A stretch of 64,000 nt of DNA from Arcobacter sp. (GCA_002869565.1 PKUJ01000006.1:5270-69269); one strand, 5' to 3'; counted from the first letter of the stretch, positions 1 through 8,300 are shown. Numbers and translations: made by a program. Notes: generated by a model not told the origin, from the letters alone.

Positions 1-1
1 T

Positions 2-205
<204 letters not shown>

Positions 206-301
206 TTGAACAATTAGTTTCAGAAGATAAAGAAAGTACATAATCTATTTTTATAAATTTATCGCTATAATCCGTGAAATTTTACTTTTAGGGATTTTTT
301 T

Positions 302-1147
302 ATGAAAAAGAGATATTTATTAGAATATGTATACATTTTTTTAGGAACATTATCTTTATCTTTTGGAACAGTAACCCTTTTATCTCCAAATGAGATTATC
401 ACAGGTGGTGGAATTGGTATTGCTTTACTTATTAACTATATCTTACCTTCTCTTACTTTAGGTACTTTAATTGCTTTAGTTAGTGCTCCATTTATTATCT
501 TAGGATATATTTATTTTGGTAAAAAATATACCTATAAAACTTTTTTTGCCATGATTCTACTTTCTCTTACAACAGATTTTTTTAGAGAAGTTTTACATTT
601 AAAACCTTTAGTTGATGATATACTTCTTGGAACTATTTTTGGTGGTATTTTTATAGGTTTAGGTGTTGGATTTATTATGAAAGGGCGTTCTTCTACTGGA
701 AGTACTTCTGTTGTAGGTGAGCTTGTAGCTATGAAAACTAAATTTAAAGTATCTGAGGTTTTACTCTCTATTGATGCTTTTATTTTATTTAGTTCAATCT
801 TTGTATATGGAGATATGAAAAAATCACTTTATAGTATGTTAGGTGTTTATGTTACTTCGAAAGTTATAGATATGGTATTAATAGGAAGACCTTCTAAAAA
901 AGTCGTTAATATTGTTTCAAATAAAACTGAAGATTTAGCTATGCATATAAGAGAAAAAATAGAAGAACATGGAGCAATTTTAAGTGGTCTTGGATTACAT
1001 AAAGGCCAAGAAAAAACAATAATTTATCTTGCTGTTGAAGTAAGTAAGATACAACATTTAAGAGCAATCATTGCAAAATATGATCCGGAAGCTTTTATAA
1101 TAATCACTGAGGCTTCAGAAATTTTAGGAAGAGGAATAAAAATATAA
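302..1147 (+). CDS. YitT family membrane protein (DUF161/DUF2179)
   Basis: 281 aa multi-TM protein with C-terminal DUF2179-like segment (KTIIYLAVEVSKIQHLRAIIAKYDPEAFIIITEASEILGRGI). Confidence 0.85.
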   Translation: MKKRYLLEYVYIFLGTLSLSFGTVTLLSPNEIITGGGIGIALLINYILPSLTLGTLIALVSAPFIILGYIYFGKKYTYKTFFAMILLSLTTDFFREVLHLKPLVDDILLGTIFGGIFIGLGVGFIMKGRSSTGSTSVVGELVAMKTKFKVSEVLLSIDAFILFSSIFVYGDMKKSLYSMLGVYVTSKVIDMVLIGRPSKKVVNIVSNKTEDLAMHIREKIEEHGAILSGLGLHKGQEKTIIYLAVEVSKIQHLRAIIAKYDPEAFIIITEASEILGRGIKI

Positions 1148-1154
1148 ATTTATA

Positions 1155-1736
1155 TTAATTTTTAAGTTTTTTAAGTTCTTCAATAATTTTTAATTCTTCT
1201 GAATTTTTCGCTGTTGTATTATCTTTTTTACTGAAAAGATAACTTTTTAGTATATCGTTTAAGATATCTTCAGTTTCATCAAATTTAGATAAAAAAGCAA
1301 ATTGTTCTTTTTGATAATTTTCATCAATAGCCATTTGCTCATTATCTGTGTTCAAAATTGTTTGACCTATTGAAACTGTTTTCATTGAAGAAATCATCTC
1401 TTTAACTTCATTATACATTTTTAATATTTTTTCGATATTATTTTTAGAAACACCATTTTCTTTTATTTCATCTTTTATTCTATTTAATAAATCTTCAAAT
1501 TTTTTAATTTCTTCTTCTGAAATGCCTTTTCTTAAAAGTGAAAAAACAGTAGTAGATAATTGCTCAAATAAATTATTTATTGATTCTTCAGATTTTTCTT
1601 TCTGCGTAGGTTCACTATTGTCTTGCTTTTCTCTTAACATATTAGAAAAATTAATATTACTATCTTTTTCTTCTTTTCTTTTGTTGTTTTCTAATATATT
1701 TGAGCTTGTTTGCGATAGTTCATTTATTATATTCAT
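1155..1736 (-). CDS. hypothetical protein, Lys/Glu-rich
   Basis: 193 aa ORF with native-like composition; no recognised family. Confidence 0.55.
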   Translation of the reverse strand: MNIINELSQTSSNILENNKRKEEKDSNINFSNMLREKQDNSEPTQKEKSEESINNLFEQLSTTVFSLLRKGISEEEIKKFEDLLNRIKDEIKENGVSKNNIEKILKMYNEVKEMISSMKTVSIGQTILNTDNEQMAIDENYQKEQFAFLSKFDETEDILNDILKSYLFSKKDNTTAKNSEELKIIEELKKLKN

Positions 1737-1883
1737 AGAAATTCTCCATAAAAAGATTTAAAATTGTAGCACTTTTTTAATAAGACAAAAATAGGGCACG
1801 GATAAGGATAAGCTAGAATTTTCTCTTTCATTGTCAATCCTTCTTACTGCTTTATCAGATTGACACAGAATTTCTAACACTCC

Positions 1884-2081
1884 CGATTTAATAGAACAAT
1901 ACAAGAGCAGTTTGTCAATTATAACGAAAATCTATTATTTATAGATCTTAAATTATTTAATGAAAAAATGACTGATTGGTTGATTGATTACAATACTAAA
2001 ATTCCACATCATTCACTTCAAATGAAATCTCCTGTACAATATCTTTTAAATACTAATCCTCAGTCATATGTTATGGACTAA
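1884..2081 (+). pseudogene. C-terminal fragment of an IS481/IS3-like DDE transposase (integrase core)
   Basis: Frame reads RFNRTIQEQFVNYNENLLFIDLKLFNEKMTDWLIDYNTKIPHHSLQMKSPVQYLLNTNPQSYVMD*, i.e. the RFNRT...YN..RPH.SL pattern; no N-terminus present. Confidence 0.75.
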
Positions 2082-2082
2082 T

Positions 2083-2141
2083 ACATTTTTTTGTAGTTTT
2101 AATGCTTTTTGGTTATGATTCATTTTAGCTTGCTTAAGTTA
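2083..2141 (-). mobile_element. 5' end fragment of an insertion sequence (inverted copy)
   Basis: Reverse complement encodes MNHNQKALKLQK... and matches 3336-3396 over about 50-60 bp, including a 22 bp identical core. Confidence 0.6.
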
Positions 2142-2243
2142 GAGCTCAGGTAATAATGATCAAGTTTTTGGAGTGGTTTTGCTTCTTCTGCTTTTAGTGT
2201 TGGAAATAAAGGTTTTGGTGGTAAACCAATTAGAACAGTTATA

Positions 2244-2735
2244 ATGGGAATTGTAGGTGGTACTGTTTCTGTGATTGCTGGTGGTAAGTTTGCTAATGGT
2301 GCTGCTTCTGGGGCATTTGTACATTTGTTTAATGCGGAGTGGAGAGCAAGTGTAAGTGTCTCAGGAGGTGCAGGGGTAGGAGGTACTATTGAAAAAGGAC
2401 TAACTTTAGCCCATGATAGTAATCAGCCTTGGTATAAAGGTTGGTCTTTCGGTTATTTCAAAACTAATGGGGTAGGCGTATACACAAATGTAGAAATTTC
2501 GACAGAAATTAGTGTTGGCGATTCAGATATTAATCATGTTGATTCTTTAAATGGTACTAGTGTTACAACAAGGGTTTCATTTGGAACAGTATTAGATGTT
2601 GCTTATGAAATAGTAATTATATTACGTACTTATTCTTTAGGAGTTAGTACACCAACTCCAGTGCCTTTTGAAACACATGTATATAAAACAGAAACAGAAG
2701 TAACTTGCTTGTTCGGAGGTAAGAAAGAAATATGA
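2244..2735 (+). CDS. Orphan RHS/polymorphic-toxin C-terminal tip fragment
   Basis: Starts MGIVGGTVSVIAGGKFANGAASGAFVHLFNAE, like the end of the RHS core-associated domain, then a variable C-terminal domain; no upstream RHS repeats in the window. Confidence 0.6.
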   Translation: MGIVGGTVSVIAGGKFANGAASGAFVHLFNAEWRASVSVSGGAGVGGTIEKGLTLAHDSNQPWYKGWSFGYFKTNGVGVYTNVEISTEISVGDSDINHVDSLNGTSVTTRVSFGTVLDVAYEIVIILRTYSLGVSTPTPVPFETHVYKTETEVTCLFGGKKEI

Positions 2736-3213
2736 AATTATTTTTTGAAAGTATATATTATTTGCCAGATGAGATAGATTTTTTAATTGATATTCACTTG
2801 ATAGTAATAGCTATAAGTATACTTTTAATATTTTATTTCAAAAAGAAAATACTTGAGAATATTGAAATGTTTATTTTTACTCTCATAATAGTTTGAAAAA
2901 TGGAACATATAAAATTGTTGAAGGAGAAGTGAGTAATTTAAAACCTATGCCTAAAAATGGACATATAAGAGAAGAATTCAGTGTGAAAAATATACACTTC
3001 TCAGCTATTTCACTTAAGGATAATAAATATACTATGTTTTTTAATATGACAAAGTATTATGGTTCTCCAATTCAAAAAAATGGTCAAAAAGTTAAAATAT
3101 ATTATTTGGAATCAAAACCTGAAAAATTATGTTTTCCTCTATTGCCTAGGTGTATAGAATTTGGAGATGAAACAGTAAATAAAATTATCAAATTATGGGT
3201 TGATACAAATTAG
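2732..3213 (+). pseudogene. TM-anchored hypothetical protein split by a frameshift; candidate immunity protein
   Basis: 2732-2896 encodes a membrane segment (MKLFFESIYYLPDEIDFLIDIHLIVIAISILLIFYFKKK...IV*). 2893-3213 continues in the -1 frame with KNGTYKIVEGEVSNLKPMPKNGHIREEFSV...; the two look like one protein. Confidence 0.5.
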
Positions 3214-3335
3214 GGGGCAGACCCGAATGGCACTTACTTAAGCAAAAAAAGATAAAAAGTATTGCAAATTGACAGGAAAATAAATAGAGATAAAAAAACT
3301 TGCTATAGATAAAGAATCGTGTTGAAGCGAAAAAC

Positions 3336-3408
3336 TAATCTAAAGCAAGTTTAAAATGAATCATAACCAAAAAGTATTGAAATTACAAGAAAAATCAATT
3401 GCGAAAAA
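3336..3408 (+). mobile_element. 5' end fragment of the same insertion sequence, abutting the truncated integrase
   Basis: taatctaaagcaagtttaaaATGAATCATAACCAAAAAGTATTG... encodes MNHNQKVLKLQEKSIAKK and then loses identity at the intI fragment. Confidence 0.6.
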
Positions 3409-3511
3409 GTATATATCGTTTAGCCCAATGAACATAAGTCTTTTCTGTGCTTATACTATAGTGTTTAAATCTAATTTTATCTTGCATAATATCCAATAAT
3501 TTTTTACCCAT
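3395..3511 (-). pseudogene. intI: Truncated integron integrase (IntI N-terminal fragment)
   Basis: MGKKLLDIMQDKIRFKHYSISTEKTYVHWAKRYILFRN* closely resembles the IntI N-terminus (..DKIRLKHYSIRTEQTYVDWIKRYILFH..). It is divergent from a cassette array, as expected for an integron. Confidence 0.8.
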
Positions 3512-3539
3512 AATGCACCTCCAAATAAACTTAACAAAA

Positions 3540-3808
3540 TGCATGTTTATCACGATATTGTCATAATATACATACATTATGTACTATTATCATCTAAATA
3601 TCGACAATAAACATACATAAAAATTATAGCAAATGATTAAAATTTATTTAAAAAATATAATAAATTGCAATATTTTTATAATTAAACGTTTAAAAAGACC
3701 TTATTTAAGGTGTTTGTCGCTGTTTTAATATACGGCATTTTTTATGTATGTTATTTGTTAATTTTCAGGCTATCTTGTATATAATGTATGTTCAATAATT
3801 AGTTAGGT
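3540..3808. promoter_or_regulatory. attI: attI-like region; recombination core GTTAGGT at 3802-3808
   Basis: Lies between the intI start and first cassette. GTTAGGT matches GTTRRRY and is exactly complementary to the ACCTAAC at the end of cassette 1. Confidence 0.7.
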
Positions 3809-3815
3809 ATATAAA

Positions 3816-4202
3816 ATGTCAGATAAAAATATTTCTCCTGTTGATTGGTACGTCGGTGCATACTTAATGAGATTCATTGAATTAAATGACGATAATAATT
3901 TTGATGAGGAAGAAAGATTTACAGCTTGGGAAAACACAGTAATTGTAAAAGCTAAAAGCCTTGACGAAGCCTATGATAAAATTGAAAAGATTGGTCAATC
4001 AGAAAGTGAACCTTACAAAGGTGGTGAAGAAGGTGTACCTGTACAATGGGTGTATGAAGGTATTACAGAATTACTTCCAATCTACGAAGATTTGGAAGAT
4101 GGAGCTGAAATCATGTGGAGAGAGCATAATCCAAAAAAGTTGAAAAACTTAAAAAAGTATGTGAAACAAAAACAAGATTTCAAAGAGATCTCCCGTACCT
4201 AA
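3816..4202 (+). CDS. Integron cassette 1: DUF4288-like hypothetical protein
   Basis: MSDKNISPVDWYVGAYLMRFIE...FTAWENTVIVKAKSLDEAYDKI resembles the DUF4288 pattern; bounded by attI and attC1. Confidence 0.7.
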   Translation: MSDKNISPVDWYVGAYLMRFIELNDDNNFDEEERFTAWENTVIVKAKSLDEAYDKIEKIGQSESEPYKGGEEGVPVQWVYEGITELLPIYEDLEDGAEIMWREHNPKKLKNLKKYVKQKQDFKEISRT

Positions 4203-4265
4203 CAAGTACGAGGAGCGCAATAGTTTCCCCTACGGCGAAACTATTGCTCACGACGAACGTTAAAG
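4197..4265 (+). other. attC: attC site 1 (69 bp)
   Basis: R'' ACCTAAC (4197-4203), R' GTTAAAG (4259-4265), palindromic core GCAATAGTTTC...GAAACTATTGC. Confidence 0.85.
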
Positions 4266-4272
4266 GGCTAGC

Positions 4273-4686
4273 ATGAATAAGATTATTGCCACACTGGTAT
4301 TGTGTTTACTAACGAAAGTTACTTCAGCTAGCGACTTCGTAGGAAAGTGGCAAGTAACTAAGGTCGATATGCCAGAAACCTACTATGGAGAGATTAAATA
4401 TCCGAAGTACTTCGAGATAAACGAAAATGAAGGAAAGGTATCTGGTTACTATAAAGATCAATTTGACTTTGAGTGCCAATTTTTACTGTCAGAATTGGTA
4501 AACGGCGGGAATGAATTGCTGCTAATGAATTGCGGTACAACCAAGTCGGAACAAGCATGGGCTCCTTTACATAAAGTAAAATATATCAGCGGAGAGCTAG
4601 TCGGTTCCGTAGTAACTTACGGTCAAGTATTTGTGTGGCATGCATCTCTGGTCGAAAGCCTGCCTTTAACAAGGCCGTCAAATTGA
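4273..4686 (+). CDS. Integron cassette 2: secreted hypothetical protein
   Basis: N-terminal signal peptide MNKIIATLVLCLLTKVTSAS; between attC1 and attC2; visibly higher GC than the host. Confidence 0.65.
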   Translation: MNKIIATLVLCLLTKVTSASDFVGKWQVTKVDMPETYYGEIKYPKYFEINENEGKVSGYYKDQFDFECQFLLSELVNGGNELLLMNCGTTKSEQAWAPLHKVKYISGELVGSVVTYGQVFVWHASLVESLPLTRPSN

Positions 4687-4732
4687 CCGCTTTACGCTGC
4701 GCTTCAAGCGGCAATTTACGGCGGCGTTAAAG
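4664..4732 (+). other. attC: attC site 2 (69 bp)
   Basis: R'' CTTTAAC (4664-4670), R' GTTAAAG (4726-4732), imperfect palindrome CCGTCAAATTGACCGCTT...AAGCGGCAATTTACGGCGG. Confidence 0.8.
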
Positions 4733-4744
4733 GAAGAGTAACTT

Positions 4745-5074
4745 ATGATATTAAAATATACAGATTATTTTACAAGTAAATATAGGTATGGAACTCTATA
4801 TCCCAAAGGAATACCTCATGGTGCAAATATTCATAATAAATTAGAAAAAAGCGATGATTGGAAATTGAAAAGTAGAGAAAATCATATTGCAGAAAAAAAT
4901 GATAATAGAATGGATAGAAACTATGGCTTTAGTGATAGCTATACATACAAAGATACAAATAAAAGTGTATCAGTTCATTGTGATAGGTCAGCAACAGGTA
5001 AAACACTAATTTGGACATTTAATTTAGATAATATAGAAAATCAAGAAGAATTTGAATTGTTATTAAAAATATAA
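4745..5074 (+). CDS. Integron cassette 3: hypothetical protein
   Basis: 109 aa ORF; stop codon lies inside R'' of attC3; no family recognised. Confidence 0.6.
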   Translation: MILKYTDYFTSKYRYGTLYPKGIPHGANIHNKLEKSDDWKLKSRENHIAEKNDNRMDRNYGFSDSYTYKDTNKSVSVHCDRSATGKTLIWTFNLDNIENQEEFELLLKI

Positions 5075-5137
5075 CAAATCATTGGAGAGAAATATTTGAC
5101 CCTGCGGCTCAAATATTTCTCAACTCAACCGTTAGTC
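5069..5137 (+). other. attC: attC site 3 (69 bp)
   Basis: R'' ATATAAC, R' GTTAGTC (5131-5137), palindrome GAGAAATATTTGA...TCAAATATTTCTC. Confidence 0.8.
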
Positions 5138-5154
5138 TACAATAGGAGATTTAA

Positions 5155-6501
5155 TTGTCAAGATATTTACTTACAAATTCAAAAATGTATGATATTGACC
5201 AAAATAAGAGAACTTATAATAAATTTTTAGAGTTTAAAAAAAGCTTTTTTGAAAATGGTGTATCATTTTTTGATGAAAGTATCCAGTTGTTTGATGATGA
5301 TGAAGTTTTCAATGAATTTGAAAAAAGAATAATTACCAACTACGATGCTTCTAAAAATGATAGTTTAGATAAATATCAAAAACAATTAAAAAATTGTAGC
5401 AAAAAGATGAGGCATTTTTTTGCCAATATAATATGGCTATACAATTATCCAATTCACAGTCAAACTAAAAAACCAAAAACTAAGACGGATGAAATACGAA
5501 CTTATTTAGACGAATACTATACCGATAAATTAAATAATATAAATATAGATTATGAAGGCATTGCTTCATGGGGAATGTTATCTCATCAAAAATATGAAAA
5601 TATTAATTTAATATACTTTTTTACAAAACAATATGTTAAAACAAAAGATGATCCAAATAAAATCCTTAACAATATAAACTTATATGAATTAATGAGCAAT
5701 CTTTCTAATGAAAAATTTAAAAACATATCAGCTTTAGCCTCTAGACATATTCTAAATTATTTATTCAATCCTGATGAGTATGAACCAATCGTAGATACCG
5801 GATGTAAAGAAAAAATTGCTAATCATTTTAATAAAAATTTTAATAATCAATCTTTGGATAGTGTATTACTTGAAATAAGAAAAGAAGGTTTTGGATTTAA
5901 TGAAAGTTTATATGATGTTGTTTGCGGAGAACAATCTTTAAATCAAAATAACAACGCTAAAGTTAAAGAAATTGATATATCTGAAGATAAAGAATTTAAT
6001 TTGAGTCTAACCTCTAATTATTTTGATAAAAATGAATATTTCAAAAGAGAAGAAACAAAAATTGAAAATGGAAAAAATGCTGAATTACTTGTATATGAAT
6101 CAATCAAAGATAATGTAAATATAAAAGTTTTAGGCAGAGAAATCAATAAACTATTTGATAAGAATATAATTACAGAAATACATTCTCAAATTGACAAATT
6201 AATCCACTATTCAAAAAACTTTAATGCATTTGCACCATTTGATTTACTCTCCACAAGAGGAGAAGAAATCATCTATATTGAAGTTAAAAGTACAACCAAT
6301 AGTGATATTTATTTTTCTAACAATGAAATTAAATTCGCATACAATCATATAGACAACTATCAAGTAAAAGTTGTAAAAAATGAAATAATTTATGATTTGG
6401 ATATTTCTGATTTAATTATTGATATTTATAATAGCATAAAAAATAATAATCAAAAATGGTCGTTTGAAACTATTAAGTTTAGAGTGGACTTTAATGGTTA
6501 A
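5155..6501 (+). CDS. Integron cassette 4: DUF3883 domain-containing protein (PD-(D/E)XK-like C-terminus)
   Basis: 448 aa with TTG start. C-terminal FDLLSTRGEEIIYIEVKSTTNSDIYFSNNEIKFAYNHIDNYQVKVV fits DUF3883 (D...ExK). Confidence 0.7.
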   Translation: MSRYLLTNSKMYDIDQNKRTYNKFLEFKKSFFENGVSFFDESIQLFDDDEVFNEFEKRIITNYDASKNDSLDKYQKQLKNCSKKMRHFFANIIWLYNYPIHSQTKKPKTKTDEIRTYLDEYYTDKLNNINIDYEGIASWGMLSHQKYENINLIYFFTKQYVKTKDDPNKILNNINLYELMSNLSNEKFKNISALASRHILNYLFNPDEYEPIVDTGCKEKIANHFNKNFNNQSLDSVLLEIRKEGFGFNESLYDVVCGEQSLNQNNNAKVKEIDISEDKEFNLSLTSNYFDKNEYFKREETKIENGKNAELLVYESIKDNVNIKVLGREINKLFDKNIITEIHSQIDKLIHYSKNFNAFAPFDLLSTRGEEIIYIEVKSTTNSDIYFSNNEIKFAYNHIDNYQVKVVKNEIIYDLDISDLIIDIYNSIKNNNQKWSFETIKFRVDFNG

Positions 6502-6504
6502 AAA

Positions 6505-6573
6505 GACTAACAAAACATTGGAGAGAAATATTTGACCCTGCGGCTCAAATATTTCTCAACTCAAACGTTAGTG
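6505..6573 (+). other. attC: attC site 4 (69 bp)
   Basis: R'' GACTAAC (complement of cassette 4 start GTTAGTC), R' GTTAGTG (6567-6573); nearly identical to attC3. Confidence 0.85.
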
Positions 6574-6586
6574 TAGAAGGAAACAT

Positions 6587-7435
6587 ATGAGTGAAAATAC
6601 AAATAATCCTGAAGAAAATGAGCTTCCAGAAAGTGGAAAAGTTGCAAAAATATCTCGTGGAGCATTATCTGTAATTGGCGGAGCTGTTCCATTCGCTGGC
6701 GGTGTATTTTCAGCAATAGCAGGAGCTTGGTCAGAAGGAGAACAAGAAAAAGTAAATGGATTTTTTCAGCATTGGATTCAAATGCTGAAAGATGAGTTAA
6801 AAGAAAAAGAAGAAACTATAATAGAGATTATGGCTCGTATTGATTTACAAGACGAAGCAATAGCAGAAAGAGTGGAAAGTAAAGAGTATCAATCTTTAGT
6901 GAAAAAAACTTTTAGAGAATGGTCTGGTGCTGAGAGTGATGATAAAAGAGTTTATATTCGAAATATACTTTCTAATGCTGCTTCAACAAAAGTCTCTAGT
7001 GATGATGTAGTACGAATGTATATTGATTGGATTAATTTATATTCAGACATGCATTTTCAAGTGATTTCAGCAATATACAACAGTGATGGAATTACTCGTG
7101 GTGAAATTTGGAGTAAGATTGGAAAAACAGTTGTTCGAGAAGATTCTGCTGATGCAGATTTATATAAACTTTTAATAAGAGATTTAAGTATGGGAAGCAT
7201 AATAAGACAATATAGAGAAACTGACTATAATGGTAATTTTATTGCTAAACCTGCTCAACGTCGTTCAAAAGGAAGTGGAAAAAAAGTTGTTTCTGCTTTT
7301 GATATGGAAGAAGGTTATGTATTAACTGGATTAGGTAAACAGTTTGTTCATTATGCCATGACAGAATTACCACTAAAGATAGAGTTTACTATGGACACTG
7401 ATGAAGACACTAACAAGAACGAGGAGACGCAATAA
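6587..7435 (+). CDS. Integron cassette 5: hypothetical protein with Gly/Ala-rich hydrophobic N-terminal segment
   Basis: SRGALSVIGGAVPFAGGVFSAIAGAW followed by charged helices and a winged-helix-like C-terminal half; bounded by attC4 and attC5. Confidence 0.65.
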   Translation: MSENTNNPEENELPESGKVAKISRGALSVIGGAVPFAGGVFSAIAGAWSEGEQEKVNGFFQHWIQMLKDELKEKEETIIEIMARIDLQDEAIAERVESKEYQSLVKKTFREWSGAESDDKRVYIRNILSNAASTKVSSDDVVRMYIDWINLYSDMHFQVISAIYNSDGITRGEIWSKIGKTVVREDSADADLYKLLIRDLSMGSIIRQYRETDYNGNFIAKPAQRRSKGSGKKVVSAFDMEEGYVLTGLGKQFVHYAMTELPLKIEFTMDTDEDTNKNEETQ

Positions 7436-7478
7436 TTTACCCTAGCGGGAAAATTATCGCTCACGACAAACGTTAGGC
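7408..7478 (+). other. attC: attC site 5 (71 bp)
   Basis: R'' CACTAAC (complement of cassette 5 start GTTAGTG), R' GTTAGGC (7472-7478); core resembles attC1. Confidence 0.85.
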
Positions 7479-7503
7479 GACAAAATTAATATGCGGATAA
7501 AAA

Positions 7504-8277
7504 ATGGATTATTTGAGTATAAATAAAGAAGCATGGGATAAAAGAACCAAGGTACATATTGAATCGGAGTTCTATGATGTCGCATCATTTAAGAATGGTA
7601 GATGTTCGCTAAATCCAATCGAACTAAAACAAGTAGGAAATGTTCAAGGAAAATCTCTTTTGCACCTACAGTGTCATTTTGGTCAAGATACCTTGTCTTG
7701 GGCTCGCTTAGGTGCAGAGGTCACAGGTGTAGATTTATCTTTTAATGCAATTAAGCAAGCTAATTTACTGAAGCAGGCTTTGGATTTAAGAGCGGATTTT
7801 ATTGAAAGTGATGTTATTCAATTTGGTCATAAAAATAATCAACAATTCGATATCGTATTTACTTCATACGGTGTGTTGTGTTGGCTACCCAACTTAGTTG
7901 ATTGGGCACAGACTATTGCCAAGTCACTAAAAGTTGGCGGGGAGTTTCACCTAGTCGAGTTCCATACGTTTAATGACTTGCTATCTGGCTACTCGTATTT
8001 TCCAAATAGCGGGCCTGACGTTGAAGAGGAAGGCACTTATACAAAAAACTGCGATGGTACAAAATCAACTATGGTTACCTGGTCTCATCCGATAAGTGAG
8101 GTTATAAACGCCTTAATCGACGCAGGTTTAAAGATTGAGTCTTTCTCTGAGCATCCATATAGCCCATATAACTGTTTTGATGGTTTGGAGTCAGTACCAA
8201 ACCTGGGATACCAAATGTTGTATAAAGGTCAACAGATTCCGTTGGTATATTCAATCAAAGCGCGAAAAGTCGCCTAA
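7504..8277 (+). CDS. Integron cassette 6: class I SAM-dependent methyltransferase
   Basis: LLHLQCHFGQDTLSWARLGAEVTGVDLSFNAIKQA (SAM-binding motif I and following); GC content above the host. Confidence 0.85.
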   Translation: MDYLSINKEAWDKRTKVHIESEFYDVASFKNGRCSLNPIELKQVGNVQGKSLLHLQCHFGQDTLSWARLGAEVTGVDLSFNAIKQANLLKQALDLRADFIESDVIQFGHKNNQQFDIVFTSYGVLCWLPNLVDWAQTIAKSLKVGGEFHLVEFHTFNDLLSGYSYFPNSGPDVEEEGTYTKNCDGTKSTMVTWSHPISEVINALIDAGLKIESFSEHPYSPYNCFDGLESVPNLGYQMLYKGQQIPLVYSIKARKVA

Positions 8278-8300
8278 TAAGCGCAATCCCGCGGGATATA
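8272..8300 (+). other. Truncated attC site 6 (terminal cassette)
   Basis: GCCTAAT at 8272-8278 is one base off the complement of cassette 6 start GTTAGGC; no downstream R' found. Confidence 0.55.

Noticed and set aside
1522-1761. 79 aa ORF antisense to the 1155-1736 hypothetical gene
   Set aside because: Hydrophobic antisense translation of an AT-rich gene, no RBS or family support.
3961-4143. 60 aa ORF inside cassette 1
   Set aside because: Alternative frame within the supported cassette 1 CDS.
4197-8300. Periodic 69-71 bp palindromes read as a CRISPR or REP array
   Set aside because: Spacing equals gene lengths, each has R''/R' boxes matching its own cassette start, and spacers are ORFs; integron attC sites explain them.
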